A stretch of DNA of 64,000 bases from Sunxiuqinia rutila. Lineage in GTDB: Bacteria; Bacteroidota; Bacteroidia; Bacteroidales; Prolixibacteraceae. Every line of letters starts with the position of its first letter. Within the stretch, counting starts at the first letter, position 1. Positions 44,870-53,718 of the stretch are shown piece after piece. The position numbers were made by a program, and so were the translations under genes. The notes below the pieces were generated by a model. It made no database searches, had not been told where the DNA came from, and saw nothing but the letters and a program-made list of their open reading frames with translations. The DNA lies in assembly GCF_050589705.1 (NCBI RefSeq), contig NZ_JBNGOT010000019.1, forward strand, positions 1 to 64,000, in the 5' to 3' direction.

Positions 44870-46174
44870 CTAATCCTCAACCAACTGGCCCAAAAGCTCA
44901 AGATTATCGCCTTCACCTTCCAAGCGTTCTATCCGTACTTTTTGAAAGGTATTTTTCTGACAGTTTTTGGCTTTAAACCGAACAGGGACATAATGTTCGC
45001 CATAGCCGGAAGCAAAGCCCTTTGAGTCAATTTTCTCAACCAAAACAGTTTGCACACGACCAATAAACCGCTTTAAGTAAGCTTCACGCATCTGTTCCGA
45101 AGCTTCACGAAGTTCAGCAGAGCGAGCCGTTTTGACGGGTTCCGACACCTGATCTTCCATCCGCTCGGCCCGTGTTCCTTTCCGAACTGAATACTTAAAC
45201 GCGTGCACATGGCTAAATTGAAATCGCCGGATGGCTTCGATACTTTCCTGAAAATCCACTTCCGTTTCCCCCGGAAATCCAACAATCAGATCGGTGGTGA
45301 AATTAAAGTCGGGCCATTGTGAGCGGAAACGGTCGACAATTTCAGCAAAACGGCTGTAAGCATACATCCGGCGCATACGAAGCAGCACTTTATCCGAGCC
45401 ACTTTGCAAACACAAATGCAGATGCGGAGCCAACTTCGGATGTTTAAACAAATCATAAAATCGGTTGCCAAAACCATCGGGTTCCAAGGATGAAATACGA
45501 ACCCGAAAATCGCCGGGTACATCCAGAATCGCTTCCAGCACATCTTCAAAGCGCTTGTCTTCCCACTCATACCTACCAATATTTACGCCGGTTATCACCA
45601 GCTCCTTAAACCCATTGGCCAGGGTATTTTTTACATTCTCAACAATCTCCGGCAACGGACGGCTCACCGCGCGTCCACGCACTTTGGGAATGATGCAAAA
45701 AGTACAAAAATTATCGCATCCGTCCTGAATTTTGATGGAACTGCGGGTATGCAAACTTTTATCAACCGTGCTGAATTGAAAGACATCACCTTCAAGATTG
45801 GAAGGGTGCAAAATTTCGCCCTGAAAATGCGCATCCACTAACTGCCGGATGCTGGCTTTGCGCTCGTTGTCGACCACATAGGTGATTTTATCCTGCCCTT
45901 CCAGCTTCTCTTTGTAGTTATTGGCCATACACCCCGTAACCACCACCAAAGAGCCTTGATTGTTACGAGCAGCCTGGCTAATAATATTTCGTGACTTTTG
46001 ATCACTTTGATTGGTAACCGTGCAGGTGTTGACCACCACCACATCGGCCGCATCTTTAAAATCAACAACTTCGTAACCTGCCTGATCAAAATCGGAAACC
46101 AAGGCATCGGTTTCGTATTGATTTAAGCGACAGCCCAATGTTTTAAAGGCCACCTTTTTTTTAATTGTACTCAT
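44870..46174 (-). CDS. mtaB: tRNA t6A37 methylthiotransferase MtaB
   Basis: A 434-residue radical-SAM enzyme that adds a methylthio group to t6A37 in tRNA. The N-terminal cluster ligands are in TLGCRLNQYETD, VNTCTVTNQSD and TGCMANN. The radical-SAM site is QDGCDNFCTFCIIPKVRGR (CxxxCxxC). A TRAM domain closes the protein. TLGCRLN and the NTCTVTNQ form are typical of MtaB. Its ATG overlaps the stop of the upstream MiaB-like gene (ATGA), so the two methylthiotransferases are co-translated. Confidence 0.93.
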   Translation of the reverse strand: MSTIKKKVAFKTLGCRLNQYETDALVSDFDQAGYEVVDFKDAADVVVVNTCTVTNQSDQKSRNIISQAARNNQGSLVVVTGCMANNYKEKLEGQDKITYVVDNERKASIRQLVDAHFQGEILHPSNLEGDVFQFSTVDKSLHTRSSIKIQDGCDNFCTFCIIPKVRGRAVSRPLPEIVENVKNTLANGFKELVITGVNIGRYEWEDKRFEDVLEAILDVPGDFRVRISSLEPDGFGNRFYDLFKHPKLAPHLHLCLQSGSDKVLLRMRRMYAYSRFAEIVDRFRSQWPDFNFTTDLIVGFPGETEVDFQESIEAIRRFQFSHVHAFKYSVRKGTRAERMEDQVSEPVKTARSAELREASEQMREAYLKRFIGRVQTVLVEKIDSKGFASGYGEHYVPVRFKAKNCQKNTFQKVRIERLEGEGDNLELLGQLVED

Positions 46175-47523
46175 GACTCCAGCTTTTCTTCCTGTAACAC
46201 CAACTCCCCACTCAGCGAAAAATCTGCTGCAGACGTAATACGAACGTCCACAATTTGCCCCTTCAGTTCGGGCACTTTCCGATCGAGTCGTACATTTAAC
46301 TTTCCTTCAGTCAGCCCTGTGCTGAAGCCAGTTTTCCGGTCAGTTCCATTCACCAGCAAGCGGATCGTTTTTCCAACCAGCTGCTCATTGTAGTGACGGG
46401 TATGAATTTTCATGACTTCGGACAAACGATGAAAGCGATCTTTTTTCACGTCCTGCGACACCTCATCTTCCCAACGATAGCTGGCTGCCCCCGGGCGTGG
46501 CGAGTACATCGCAATATAAGCCATGTTGAACTGAAATTCATTCATGGCCGAAACGGTATTTTGAAATTCGGCTTCCCCTTCACCCGTAAAACCCACAATA
46601 ATATCAGTAAACAAGGTAGCCTGCGGAATAAGCTCCCGAATATCGGTTACAATCCTACGGTACTTATCCATCGAGTGACGCCGATTCATTTTAATCAGCA
46701 CTTTCTCATCGCCACTTTGCATGGGCAGGTGAATTTGCTTGGCTAAACAAGAATATTGAGCAATCACTTCAATTACATCGCGTCCCATATCCTGCGGATG
46801 AGGTGACGTAAAATAAACCCAGAACTCTTCGCCCGAGGTGTTTCCATATTCGCCAATCTGCTTGAGCAACTCCGCAAATGTGATTTCTTCGCCATTTTTG
46901 TCCAGCCCATAAGAGTTCACATTTTGCCCCAGCAAGGTGATGGATTTATACCCTTGGCTCACCAAATGTTGAACTTCGTGCAAAATATCTTCGGAAGGAC
47001 GGGACACTTCGCGACCACGCGTGTAAGGTACCGCACAGAAGGTGCAAAATTTATCGCAACCATTCTGAATTGGCACGAAAGCTTCGTAAGTCGATTCGTA
47101 CTTGGGCTTAATGTGCCATAAATCCACGATATGCTCGTTTTTAGGCATCACCGGCTTGGGCACCTGTAAAGAGGCGGCATTCACCACCCCATAGTTCCGA
47201 ATCATATCGGGCAACTGGCCCAGCTCACTCATTGGAAAAATGAGATCGAAAAGTTTCAGAAACTTTTCCTTATCAGCCGGCAAAATACACCCCGAAATGA
47301 AGGTTATCAGGTTGCGTTTGTTTTTCGCCCGGTTCCACTGGGCTATTTTATTGTACACCTTATCAATTGGCTTTTGCCGCACTGAACAAGCCAGCATTCC
47401 AAGCAAAGTTGCCTCTTCCTCCTTCTCCGTCCGCTCGTACCCCATCTGTTCCAACACAGCGCTTACACGCTCACTGTCCGACAGGTTCATTTGGCAGCCC
47501 AATGTAATTAAGTGGTATTTCAT
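46171..47523 (-). CDS. MiaB-like radical-SAM methylthiotransferase
   Basis: A 450-residue MiaB/RimO-family enzyme. The start used is the ATG at 47523; a TTG one codon earlier is possible. N-terminal cluster cysteines are Cys10 (TLGCQMNLSDSE), Cys46 (LACSVRQKP) and Cys79 (ISGCILP). The radical-SAM motif is GCDKFCTFCAVPYTRGRE. MiaB would methylthiolate i6A37, while RimO acts on ribosomal protein S12; the TSPHPQDM and IHLPMQSG segments favour MiaB. The second-cysteine context LLGMLACSVR differs from the usual NTCSVR, so it may be a divergent paralogue. I leave the symbol open for this reason. Confidence 0.8.
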   Translation of the reverse strand: MKYHLITLGCQMNLSDSERVSAVLEQMGYERTEKEEEATLLGMLACSVRQKPIDKVYNKIAQWNRAKNKRNLITFISGCILPADKEKFLKLFDLIFPMSELGQLPDMIRNYGVVNAASLQVPKPVMPKNEHIVDLWHIKPKYESTYEAFVPIQNGCDKFCTFCAVPYTRGREVSRPSEDILHEVQHLVSQGYKSITLLGQNVNSYGLDKNGEEITFAELLKQIGEYGNTSGEEFWVYFTSPHPQDMGRDVIEVIAQYSCLAKQIHLPMQSGDEKVLIKMNRRHSMDKYRRIVTDIRELIPQATLFTDIIVGFTGEGEAEFQNTVSAMNEFQFNMAYIAMYSPRPGAASYRWEDEVSQDVKKDRFHRLSEVMKIHTRHYNEQLVGKTIRLLVNGTDRKTGFSTGLTEGKLNVRLDRKVPELKGQIVDVRITSAADFSLSGELVLQEEKLES

Positions 47524-47603
47524 CAATTCAATTTCAAGTTCCGAATCTGTAAAAGCCGTGCGCTACTTGACACTTCTGGCTTTTCGGTTTCGCTTTTTTC
47601 TGA

Positions 47604-48284
47604 CTAAAAATAAACTTCGCAGTGAATCTGATCGCGATCAAACCCTTTGTTCTTCAACAACTCCAGCGCATCAAAAATCATGTTACTGTTTCCACACAAG
47701 TAGAACTGGGTGTTCTTGTCGAAGGTGGCTTTTTTCAGGTATTTGGTCAACCGACCATTTACCTGACCGGTTTTATCGCCGGTGGTACATAAAACGTGAC
47801 GCTCCGGCGCATACTCTTCCTTATCGTAGGCTTCATGTCCGTAACGCACACCATGTATAAGCTGGTAATCCAGTTCGGGGTACGTGCGCACCATGCTGCG
47901 GAAAGGAGCAATTCCGGTTCCGCTGGCAATAAACACAAATTTATGATCTTTGATTTTCTTCTCGTCAATCCGGAATTTTCCGAACGGACCATTTACCTCA
48001 ACCCAATCTCCGGGCTTAAGGTGACTCAGCTTGGGTGAAAAATAACCTTCTTTCACTTCTTTCACCAAAACCTCTAAATGTTCATCATTTTCTCCACTGT
48101 AAATGGAGTACTCGCGACTCTGGTAATCCCCTTGAATCCCGAGCGAAATATGCTGGCCTGCATGAAACCGAAAGCGGCTTTTAGGCAGACGCAGGGAGAA
48201 AGTTTCATCCGTTAGTCTTCTGACTTCTTTCACCTTGTAAAAACTTTCATCTACTTTAATAGCTTGCATAACTTCTATTGACAT
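47604..48284 (-). CDS. Ferredoxin/flavodoxin-NADP reductase-like flavoprotein
   Basis: A 226-residue FAD-dependent oxidoreductase. The FAD-binding motif is REYSIYSG (57-64), the NAD(P)-pyrophosphate loop is SGTGIAPFRSM (121-131), then LCGNSNMIFDA and the C-terminal CEVYF with an aromatic end residue, all as in the ferredoxin-NADP reductase superfamily. It probably passes electrons between NAD(P)H and a ferredoxin or flavodoxin. A flavodoxin-like gene lies divergently 155 bases upstream, a possible partner. A -7 box precedes the ATG. Confidence 0.88.
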   Translation of the reverse strand: MSIEVMQAIKVDESFYKVKEVRRLTDETFSLRLPKSRFRFHAGQHISLGIQGDYQSREYSIYSGENDEHLEVLVKEVKEGYFSPKLSHLKPGDWVEVNGPFGKFRIDEKKIKDHKFVFIASGTGIAPFRSMVRTYPELDYQLIHGVRYGHEAYDKEEYAPERHVLCTTGDKTGQVNGRLTKYLKKATFDKNTQFYLCGNSNMIFDALELLKNKGFDRDQIHCEVYF

Positions 48285-48303
48285 AGCATCTTATTTTGGG
48301 CTG

Positions 48304-48311
48304 CAAAGATA
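48304..48311 (-). promoter_or_regulatory. -7 box for the reductase gene
   Basis: Reads TATCTTTG on the minus strand, 19 bases before the ATG at 48284, implying a very short leader. Confidence 0.55.
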
Positions 48312-48439
48312 ATCATTTTGCACAAAAAGACCTTTTAGTCTGCGATTATCTTTCCCCGCCGATTATAATTTTAACTTAACCGATAAAATCATAGTTTGTT
48401 TTGACCAATTGTCATATTTTAGGGAAAAATCAACCAACC

Positions 48440-48943
48440 ATGAAAACACTAATCATTTACATGTCAACTCATGGATGCACCAAACATGTTGTAGAAGAAC
48501 TGGCGCAAGCACTCCATGGCGATGCTACTATCCATAACCTCAAAGCAAAAAAGCAACCCGACTTGCAAAGCTATGAGCGGGTGATTATTGGCGGCTCCAT
48601 CCATGCCGGGCAGATTCAGCGGAAAATTCGCGAGTATTGTGAGCAAAACCAGGAACAACTGGAAGACAAACAACTGGGCCTGTTTATTTGCTGTATGCAC
48701 GAAGGCGAACAGGCATTTCAGCAACTGGAAAATGCGTTTCCCGAAAAACTACACCAGTATGCCAAAACGGAGGCCATCCTTGGGGGCGAGTTCAATTTTG
48801 AAAAAATGCACTTCCTTGAAAAACTTGTAGTGCGGAAGATTGCCAAAGTGGATCAGACAGTCCGCAAAATCAACCATGAAGCAATTCAGAATTTTGCCAA
48901 CAAAATGGACAAAACCTTTTCGCCTTTCCTGATGCTGATTTAA
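48440..48943 (+). CDS. Flavodoxin-domain protein (HemG-like)
   Basis: A 167-residue flavodoxin-fold protein. The start used is the ATG at 48440 (MKTLIIYMSTHGCTKH); a TTG 13 codons earlier is unlikely. The phosphate-binding loop is STHGCTKHV (9-17). The segments IGGSIHAGQIQRKI and GLFICCMHEGE match the HemG/menaquinone-dependent protoporphyrinogen oxidase branch (flavodoxin_5 type). It may be an electron carrier or a HemG-like haem enzyme; the gene is divergent from the FNR-like gene and convergent with trmN6, seven bases away. Confidence 0.85.
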   Translation: MKTLIIYMSTHGCTKHVVEELAQALHGDATIHNLKAKKQPDLQSYERVIIGGSIHAGQIQRKIREYCEQNQEQLEDKQLGLFICCMHEGEQAFQQLENAFPEKLHQYAKTEAILGGEFNFEKMHFLEKLVVRKIAKVDQTVRKINHEAIQNFANKMDKTFSPFLMLI

Positions 48944-48949
48944 ACCAAG

Positions 48950-49660
48950 TTATAAATTCAGGTAGAAGTCGCGCGTTAATTCACGGTACGACTCGGAAAA
49001 AAGTCCAGTTCCCTTGTCCCGAATAAAAAGAACGGCTTCCTGCAAAGGGCAAGCCTCTTTAGCCAGTTCTGCCAGCAAGCGGTGTGCCTTTTTCGACTCA
49101 TCCGGCGCCACACGAACCAGTCTTGCAACATGCAGACTGAGTGCTTTTGCCAGCTCCAGCAAGCGAAGCTCTTGTTCGGCCGGAATAATCAGGCTGATTT
49201 TCCCCTTATTGGCAAGTAATACTGAAGCCCTTTCCAACAACTCCCTCAAGTTCAGCTTCCCTGCGTGACGTGCCTGTGCCCGCAAGGGATTTGATGACGG
49301 CTGCCCATTTTCAAAAAAAGGAGGGTTTGAAATGATATGGTCATAACATACTCCCGGCTGAAAATCCTGAAAAGCGCCAGCCACAACCCGAAAACGAGAA
49401 GCCCAATTTGAATTCTGAAAATTAGACCGTGCTTCTTCGGCTGCATCCAAGTCCAGCTCAACAGCATCAATCAAAGCTGCTGAACGCTGAGCAGCCATTA
49501 GCGCCAACAAGCCCGTTCCGGTGCCGACATCCAGCACCCGACAAGCAGCCTGAAGATCGGCCCAGGCTCCGAGCAATACGCCATCAATCCCCACTTTCAT
49601 GGCCGTTCGGGCTTGTTCTACCCGAAACTCCTTAAACTGAAAAAAATTATTGCGCCCCAT
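48950..49660 (-). CDS. trmN6: tRNA1(Val) A37 N6-methyltransferase
   Basis: A 236-residue SAM-dependent methyltransferase of the YfiC/TrmN6 family, which methylates N6 of A37 in tRNA-Val. The N-terminal FFQFKEFRVEQ and KVGIDGVLLGAWA are typical. The SAM motif is LDVGTGTG (43-50) and the catalytic tetrad for N6-adenine methylation is NPPFF (112-116). A -7 box lies about 28 bases upstream of the ATG. Confidence 0.9.
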   Translation of the reverse strand: MGRNNFFQFKEFRVEQARTAMKVGIDGVLLGAWADLQAACRVLDVGTGTGLLALMAAQRSAALIDAVELDLDAAEEARSNFQNSNWASRFRVVAGAFQDFQPGVCYDHIISNPPFFENGQPSSNPLRAQARHAGKLNLRELLERASVLLANKGKISLIIPAEQELRLLELAKALSLHVARLVRVAPDESKKAHRLLAELAKEACPLQEAVLFIRDKGTGLFSESYRELTRDFYLNL

Positions 49661-49687
49661 AGCTAAATCCGCTTCAATCGTTCACCA

Positions 49688-49695
49688 CAAAAATA
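49688..49695 (-). promoter_or_regulatory. -7 box for trmN6
   Basis: Reads TATTTTTG on the minus strand, 28 bases before the start. Confidence 0.5.
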
Positions 49696-49794
49696 GAAGA
49701 ATTAATAGTCTCCGACATATATTACCCAAGTGTTAATAAATCCGGCTTTCCATCCGATTTAATTTTTTACAACATGCCCGGTCAAGGTATTTTC

Positions 49795-49802
49795 TACTTT
49801 TG
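49795..49802 (+). promoter_or_regulatory. -7 box for the 66-residue protein
   Basis: TACTTTTG followed by C, matching TAnnTTTG, 48 bases before the small gene start. Its presence is the best evidence that the small gene is expressed. Confidence 0.5.
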
Positions 49803-49849
49803 CACGCGCTTGAAGAAAGCGGCATTACGCAAAACACAAGTAAATAGGC

Positions 49850-50050
49850 ATGAAGAAGAGAGATTACTACATTTTAGGATTGTTGACCTGTCTGGTTATT
49901 TACTCGGCTTTGAACCGAAAAGCAATTGTTAGTGACAGTGAAATCAGCTCGATGGATACCCAAGAAAACCACAACGAAAGACTGATTCAACCGATGCAAA
50001 GCGACTCCGTATTCCACACCGCCAAGCAGGAAATAGAAGCTGAGGTATAG
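49850..50050 (+). CDS. Small single-helix membrane protein
   Basis: A 66-residue protein with a short basic N-terminus (MKKRDYY), one hydrophobic helix at about 8-21 (ILGLLTCLVIYSAL) and a polar, acidic tail of 40 residues. I do not recognise a family. A consensus -7 box 48 bases upstream supports expression. It could be an envelope small protein or the remnant of a longer gene. Confidence 0.5.
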   Translation: MKKRDYYILGLLTCLVIYSALNRKAIVSDSEISSMDTQENHNERLIQPMQSDSVFHTAKQEIEAEV

Positions 50051-50626
50051 GCACTGCAATCGTTCTGTGATCCTTGGGACTATTTTCACTTGACAAAACA
50101 TTTAGGCAGCGGTTCTGATTAGAAGCCAGCTGCATCATCCCCTTCGCAAAATCATTTGTTTTATGATGACACTAGCAGAGAGTCATTATAAAGAAGTCAT
50201 TCAGATGCAAAAACTCCATTTACTTTCAAGCTATACTTTCCGTTCAATACAGACAAAATGAGGTAAAACAATCAGCCGAACGAAAGACCCCATACTGGAA
50301 ATGTCCATCTTTTAAAAAAATTAGTTTTATAAAGCTTAACATTTTTCAAATCAACTACCACCCTCTAGGTCTAATGCCCGCCAATGCGGACAAACCGTCC
50401 GTTTCAACCAGGCTCTTTTCACTTTTTTTGCTCTATGGGCAAACTGTATGGGCTTACTTTCGTTAAAATGAGGTGAACAATTCCTTTTGTTAACAGGTTG
50501 AAAACTATAAACATTAATTACGTTCATCATGATATCGGTACGCTCTCAATTTATTCGGCAACAATTACTAGCCACACCAGCTATCGCTAGTAACATGCTA
50601 ATTTAAACCAGCTTAAACTCAAACTC
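50051..50626. other. 576-base intergenic stretch
   Basis: The longest gene-free stretch in the window, between the small membrane protein and the hybrid sensor kinase. I see no open frame with a plausible product, no tRNA and no strong palindrome. Base composition is more AT-rich than the flanking genes. It may hold the kinase promoter and a long leader, or a small RNA that cannot be recognised by eye. Confidence 0.5.
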
Positions 50627-52963
50627 ATGAAATATACGGACAAAAAACAAACGCCATCCTCCCCAACAGGCCAACCCGAAAAACAAGCAGCTCAAGGACA
50701 AGACCTGCCCGCTGGTTTTGACCGGGGAGACACGCCCGAAGCAATTATCCGCTTGGACAAAGATCGGCTCCACCGTTTTTATTCCGATAATCTACCCGCC
50801 CTCCTTCAGATTAAACCAACCAAAATCATTGGAAGAACCATTGGAGAAGCCAACTACCTGGGGGAGCTCTCTGCTGAAATTGATCATGTTGTTGAATTGG
50901 TACTGAAAAGCAAAAAAGCGTTCTACAAAGAATTCTCCCTCACGCTGCAAAACCGCCCATTCTGGATCAGCATAGGCTTTACTCCTGAAAAGGATGAACA
51001 TGGGGAGATTACCGGGATTACCGGGGTATTTCGTGACATCAACAGCCAAAAGAACATTGAACAAAGACATCATCACCGTAAGCTACGCGACAACCTGGCT
51101 GCAGAAGCCTCTGATTATGGGCTGTGGGACTGGGCTGTGGGAGATGAAACCATGCACCTGTCACGAAAATGGAAATCCCAGCTCGGCTATTACCCGGATG
51201 AGTTGGAAAATAAATTTTCTACCTGGACAGATCTCCTTCACCCCGATGATTATAACCGGGTAAAACGCACCTTTGAAAACTTTCTGAAAAGCAGTGCACT
51301 AATCTATGAATCCGAATACCGGTTAAAACACAAAGACGGCATCTACCGCTGGTTTAAAACCCGGGCCGCCATGCTCCGCGATTCGAATGGAAAGCCACTT
51401 CGTGTGCTGGGAACCAATCGGGATATTACCATTGAGAAGAAGCACCAGAAAGACTTGCGCATGCTGCACCAGGCCATCATGCAAAGCCCTGTGCCCATCG
51501 TAATTACGGACCTGGATGGGTACATTGAGTTTTTCAATCCGGCCTATTCAAAAATTACCGGATACCGTAAAGATGAACTGGTTGGTAAAAAAACCAACAT
51601 TCAAAAGTCGGGTTATCATCCTACCACCTTCTATGAAAAACTTTGGAAAACCATATCGACTGGTAAGGAATGGGTTGGCGAATTTAAAAACAGAAACAAG
51701 AACGGTAAAACCTACTGGGAACTCGCCTCTATCTCAAGCCTGAAAGACGAGCAAGGCACCATTACCAACTACCTCAAAATATCCGAAGAAATCACTTCGT
51801 TCAAACGCCTGGAAGAAGACCTGAAGCGCTCACAAAAGCGTACACGAATCGAAAACCAGTCCCGAACCAATTTTATGGCCAACATGAGCCATGAAATCCG
51901 AACTCCAATCAACGGCATTATTGGTTTTTCTGAATTGTTAAAAACCGGCGACTTAACCCCTGACCAGCAAGTGCGCTACGCAGACATTATTGAAGAAAGT
52001 AGTCGCTACTTACTCTTGCTGATTGACGACATCATTGATATTTCAAAAATTGAAGCCAATGAACTGAAGGTCAAGAAAGATGCCTGTTCGCTCAAAAATA
52101 CATTCAGCGAACTTTCGCAGCAGTTTTTACAAATGAGGGGCCGGAAGCAAAAAGAGCACATTGAAATTCTTTTTCGCAAACCCAAGCTCAAGCATCACGA
52201 CTACATCTTTACCGACACCCGGCGCTTGAAGCAAATTCTGTTTAACCTGTTCGACAACGCCCTGAAATTTACTGATAATGGACACATTGAAATAGGCTAC
52301 CAACTTCTGAGCAAGAACAAACTACAGTTCTATGTGGAAGATACCGGACATGGCATTCCGCAAGATCAGCTTAAAACAATTTTCAACCGCACCTTGCAAC
52401 ATGCCCACAGCCTGAAAGAACGCGAAGGAGGAGCCGGACTGGGCTTAGCCATTTCCAATGGGTTGGTGAAATTACTGGGCGGAAACATGAATGTCAAATC
52501 CACGGTCAACAAAGGATCAATCTTCTATTTCACGATTCCCTACGACAAGATTACAGCCCCAACCAAAGCAAAACCCAAGAAGACCACCAGCGATTACAAC
52601 TTCGAAAATTGTACGGTTTTAATTGCCGAAGATGTCGACTACAACTACGAATACCTGTACGAGATACTCAGGGAAACCAAGGCCACTGTGTTGTGGGCTA
52701 AAGACGGCATTGATGCCCTCAACCTGTTTTCGAAAAACAAAATTGACCTAATCCTGATGGACATTCAAATGCCGGAAATCGATGGCTACGAAGCCACGCG
52801 AACCATACGCCAGTCCGATACGGAGATTCCAATCATTGCACAAACAGCCTACGCCATGAGCGACGAGCAACAAAAATGCCTGGACGCCGGCTGCAATGAA
52901 GTATTGAGCAAACCCATAAAGATGAAAGAATTACTGGATACGTTGGCCTCCTATCTGAAATAA
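50627..52963 (+). CDS. PAS-domain hybrid sensor histidine kinase/response regulator
   Basis: A 778-residue soluble hybrid kinase without transmembrane segments, so it senses a cytoplasmic signal. Three PAS units are visible (about 35-140, 155-270, 280-392), each ending in a GITGVFRDI- or GTNRDIT-type strand. The HisKA domain has His422 in MSHEIRTP; the ATPase has Asn544 (FDNALKF), DTGHGIP (572-578) and GAGLGLAI (602-609). The C-terminal receiver has Asp712 in MDIQMPEIDG and Lys762 in SKPIK. All key residues are present, so it should be active as a full phosphorelay start. No output regulator is encoded next to it. Confidence 0.95.
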   Translation: MKYTDKKQTPSSPTGQPEKQAAQGQDLPAGFDRGDTPEAIIRLDKDRLHRFYSDNLPALLQIKPTKIIGRTIGEANYLGELSAEIDHVVELVLKSKKAFYKEFSLTLQNRPFWISIGFTPEKDEHGEITGITGVFRDINSQKNIEQRHHHRKLRDNLAAEASDYGLWDWAVGDETMHLSRKWKSQLGYYPDELENKFSTWTDLLHPDDYNRVKRTFENFLKSSALIYESEYRLKHKDGIYRWFKTRAAMLRDSNGKPLRVLGTNRDITIEKKHQKDLRMLHQAIMQSPVPIVITDLDGYIEFFNPAYSKITGYRKDELVGKKTNIQKSGYHPTTFYEKLWKTISTGKEWVGEFKNRNKNGKTYWELASISSLKDEQGTITNYLKISEEITSFKRLEEDLKRSQKRTRIENQSRTNFMANMSHEIRTPINGIIGFSELLKTGDLTPDQQVRYADIIEESSRYLLLLIDDIIDISKIEANELKVKKDACSLKNTFSELSQQFLQMRGRKQKEHIEILFRKPKLKHHDYIFTDTRRLKQILFNLFDNALKFTDNGHIEIGYQLLSKNKLQFYVEDTGHGIPQDQLKTIFNRTLQHAHSLKEREGGAGLGLAISNGLVKLLGGNMNVKSTVNKGSIFYFTIPYDKITAPTKAKPKKTTSDYNFENCTVLIAEDVDYNYEYLYEILRETKATVLWAKDGIDALNLFSKNKIDLILMDIQMPEIDGYEATRTIRQSDTEIPIIAQTAYAMSDEQQKCLDAGCNEVLSKPIKMKELLDTLASYLK

Positions 52964-53028
52964 CCCTACGCTTTTTGCGTGATTTGATTTGCTCTTATTA
53001 AATTTGAGGCTTACTTAATAAATTAAGC

Positions 53029-53655
53029 ATGATCACCGAAAAGTTCCCTTCCCGCTTGCTGGAGAATGCAGTTAACGAATTCGCCAAACTGCCCGGCATC
53101 GGTCGCAAAACTGCACTTAGGCTGGTACTTCACCTTTTAAAACAGGAAAAATCAGAAGTTGACCTGTTTGGCAACAGCCTCATTCAATTGCGCAATGAAA
53201 TCAAACACTGCAAGGTTTGTCACAACATATCGGATGTAGATACGTGTAACATCTGCAGCAACCCCAACAGAAGACCAGAGGAGGTTTGCGTGGTTGAAAA
53301 TATAAAAGATGTGATGGCCATCGAAAACACCCAGCAATTCTCAGGGCTTTACCATGTTTTGGGAGGCATCATTTCACCCATGGATGGCATTGGTCCCTCT
53401 GACCTGGAAATTAACTCCCTCATAGAACGGGTTCAAAGCGGCGATGTAAAAGAAGTCGTGCTGGCCCTGAGTCCAACAATGGAAGGCGACACTACCAATT
53501 TCTTTATTTATAAAAAACTGAAAGACCTGAATGTAAAAATTTCAACCCTGGCCCGCGGTGTGTCCATTGGCGATGAATTGCAGTACGCCGATGAAATAAC
53601 CTTGGGAAGATCCATCAAAAACAGGCTTGATTTTGAAAGCACCTTATCCCAATAA
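53029..53655 (+). CDS. recR: Recombination mediator RecR
   Basis: A 208-residue RecFOR pathway protein that helps RecA load on gapped DNA. The helix-hairpin-helix FAKLPGIGRKTALRL (18-32), the zinc ribbon Cys61/64/73/76 and the Toprim segment CVVENIKDVMAIE are all in place. Length is slightly above the usual 200. It is preceded by a gap of 65 bases after the kinase gene and followed by the glycosyltransferase gene on the same strand. Confidence 0.96.
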   Translation: MITEKFPSRLLENAVNEFAKLPGIGRKTALRLVLHLLKQEKSEVDLFGNSLIQLRNEIKHCKVCHNISDVDTCNICSNPNRRPEEVCVVENIKDVMAIENTQQFSGLYHVLGGIISPMDGIGPSDLEINSLIERVQSGDVKEVVLALSPTMEGDTTNFFIYKKLKDLNVKISTLARGVSIGDELQYADEITLGRSIKNRLDFESTLSQ

Positions 53656-53718
53656 AACATCCATTCACCTGTAATAACGCCTAAACACAAGTAAAAAGCC
53701 AGTTAATCGGTTACCTCC

